This document shows, piece after piece, positions 6,119 to 6,454 of a stretch of DNA of 6,454 nucleotides. The DNA is from Bacillota bacterium (GTDB lineage Bacteria > Bacillota > Bacilli > Lactobacillales > Enterococcaceae). The notes beneath the pieces are model-generated. The model searched no databases and was not told where the DNA came from. It saw only the letters and a list, made by a program, of their open reading frames with translations. The translations under genes and the position numbers were made by a program. The stretch covers positions 1-6,454 of the forward strand of contig JAEWFE010000267.1 in assembly GCA_023389005.1 (NCBI GenBank), read 5' to 3'. The first letter of the stretch is position 1. The number at the start of each line of letters is the position of its first letter.

Positions 6119-6153
6119 AAAAATGCTTGGGGTGAAAAACTCCAAGCTTTTTT
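6119..6153 (+). terminator. Intrinsic terminator after ohyA
   Basis: GCTTGGGGT (6125-6133) pairs with ACTCCAAGC (6139-6147) with one G-T pair and a five-base loop (GAAAA). Six T follow (6148-6153). Five A before the stem (6119-6123) mean it could also act on the other strand, though no gene is seen there. Confidence 0.88.
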
Positions 6154-6177
6154 GTTCCATTTGCAAAAAGTTAACCT

Positions 6178-6183
6178 TATAAT
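6178..6183 (+). promoter_or_regulatory. -10 box of the last gene
   Basis: TATAAT is a perfect consensus. At 17 bases upstream the sequence is TTCCAT (6155-6160), a poor -35. TTGCAA at 6161-6166 looks better but is only 11 bases away. Transcription would start near 6190, inside the palindrome described next. Confidence 0.5.
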
Positions 6184-6185
6184 TC

Positions 6186-6205
6186 ATTTGTTCGCGCAAA
6201 CAAAT
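6186..6205 (+). promoter_or_regulatory. Near-perfect 20-base palindrome, likely operator
   Basis: ATTTGTTCGCGCAAACAAAT reads the same on both strands except for one mismatched pair (C6193 with A6198), so nine of ten pairs match. It lies 3-22 bases downstream of the TATAAT box and 23 bases before the ATG, the usual place for a repressor site. The GC-containing core in AT-rich flanks argues against chance. The regulator that binds it is not identifiable from the window. Confidence 0.6.
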
Positions 6206-6228
6206 ATAAACTGAGAGTGGTATAAACA

Positions 6229-6454
6229 ATGAAATATCATCATATTTTAATTTTAGGAGCTGCTGGACAAATTGCCCGAAAACTAACAACTAAGTTACTT
6301 TTATATAGTGACCTAGATATTATCTTATATGGTCGTAATGTGAGTCAACGCTTAGGATTACACCATTCACGAGTTACACTAGTAGATGGCTTATTTAGTG
6401 AAGCAGCTAAACTATCTGAGTTGGTTTCAAAAGTCGATTTAGTCTATATTAATG
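6229..6454 (+). CDS. NAD(P)-binding Rossmann-fold protein, SDR/NmrA-like (5' part)
   Basis: The first 75 codons are visible and the gene runs off the right end. The protein opens with a short basic/hydrophobic strand, MKYHHILILG, and the dinucleotide-binding turn GAAGQIA (10-16), followed by a helix and the strand DIILYGRN (30-37). The Arg after the second strand suggests preference for NADP(H), which is inference. LVDGLF (50-55) and VDLVYIN (69-75) fit the third and fourth strands of this fold. Such proteins include atypical short-chain reductases and NmrA-like redox sensors; substrate and role are unknown. ATG 6229 has GAGAGTGG (6213-6220) as a moderate ribosome-binding site 8 bases upstream. 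The palindrome before it suggests inducible expression. It is separated from ohyA by a strong terminator, so a shared function is not implied by co-transcription. Confidence 0.8.
   Translation, partial: MKYHHILILGAAGQIARKLTTKLLLYSDLDIILYGRNVSQRLGLHHSRVTLVDGLFSEAAKLSELVSKVDLVYIN

Noticed and set aside
6211..6220. CTGAGAGTGG resembling part of a TPP riboswitch (with a GAACCTG at 4091)
   Set aside because: The two pieces are over 2 kb apart, the rest of the conserved core is missing, and the leader before ATG 6229 is too short.
6071..6289. Open frame on the minus strand covering the ohyA terminator and the start of the last gene
   Set aside because: It runs through a strong terminator and a promoter/operator region and its translation shows no family features.

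Overview
The window is AT-rich, with every gene on the plus strand, and reads as chromosome of a low-GC Gram-positive bacterium. The tex-sprT pair, the Lactobacillales-like MurC, the DhaS-type TetR regulator and the lactobacillus/enterococcus-like oleate hydratase point to Lactobacillales, probably Enterococcaceae (Enterococcus or Vagococcus). That placement comes from recalled family resemblance, not a search. No RNA gene, mobile element, CRISPR array or clear sign of recent transfer was seen.

Layout, left to right. The 3' end of tex (S1 RNA-binding domain) overlaps by 8 bases a SprT-like zinc protein gene. A 152-base gap carries a near-consensus promoter for murC (UDP-N-acetylmuramate--L-alanine ligase), which ends at a clear intrinsic terminator. 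Next is a two-gene unit: a MaoC-like hotdog protein that starts with TTG, then a BAX inhibitor-1 (YetJ/YccA-type) membrane protein, closed by a strong hairpin terminator. The ribosome-binding site of a TetR-family regulator begins at the very next base after that terminator's T-run. A 139-base intergenic stretch with a 9-base inverted repeat separates the regulator from an oleate hydratase gene (ohyA), which ends in another strong terminator. The window closes with the 5' part of a Rossmann-fold NAD(P)-binding protein, preceded by a TATAAT box and a near-perfect 20-base palindrome that looks like an operator.

The left part is housekeeping: transcription/RNA handling and peptidoglycan precursor synthesis. 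The right part has a lipid theme: a hotdog-fold protein of the (R)-enoyl-hydratase type, a membrane protein of the BI-1 family, a TetR regulator, and an enzyme that hydrates unsaturated fatty acids. A plausible but unproven reading is that the TetR protein controls ohyA in response to fatty acids or their derivatives.

The points most worth a second look are the N-terminal hydrophobic extension of the oleate hydratase, the loss of the usual catalytic histidine in the MaoC-like protein, the palindrome in front of the last gene, and the terminator/RBS juxtaposition in front of tetR. I saw no clearly new multi-gene system.
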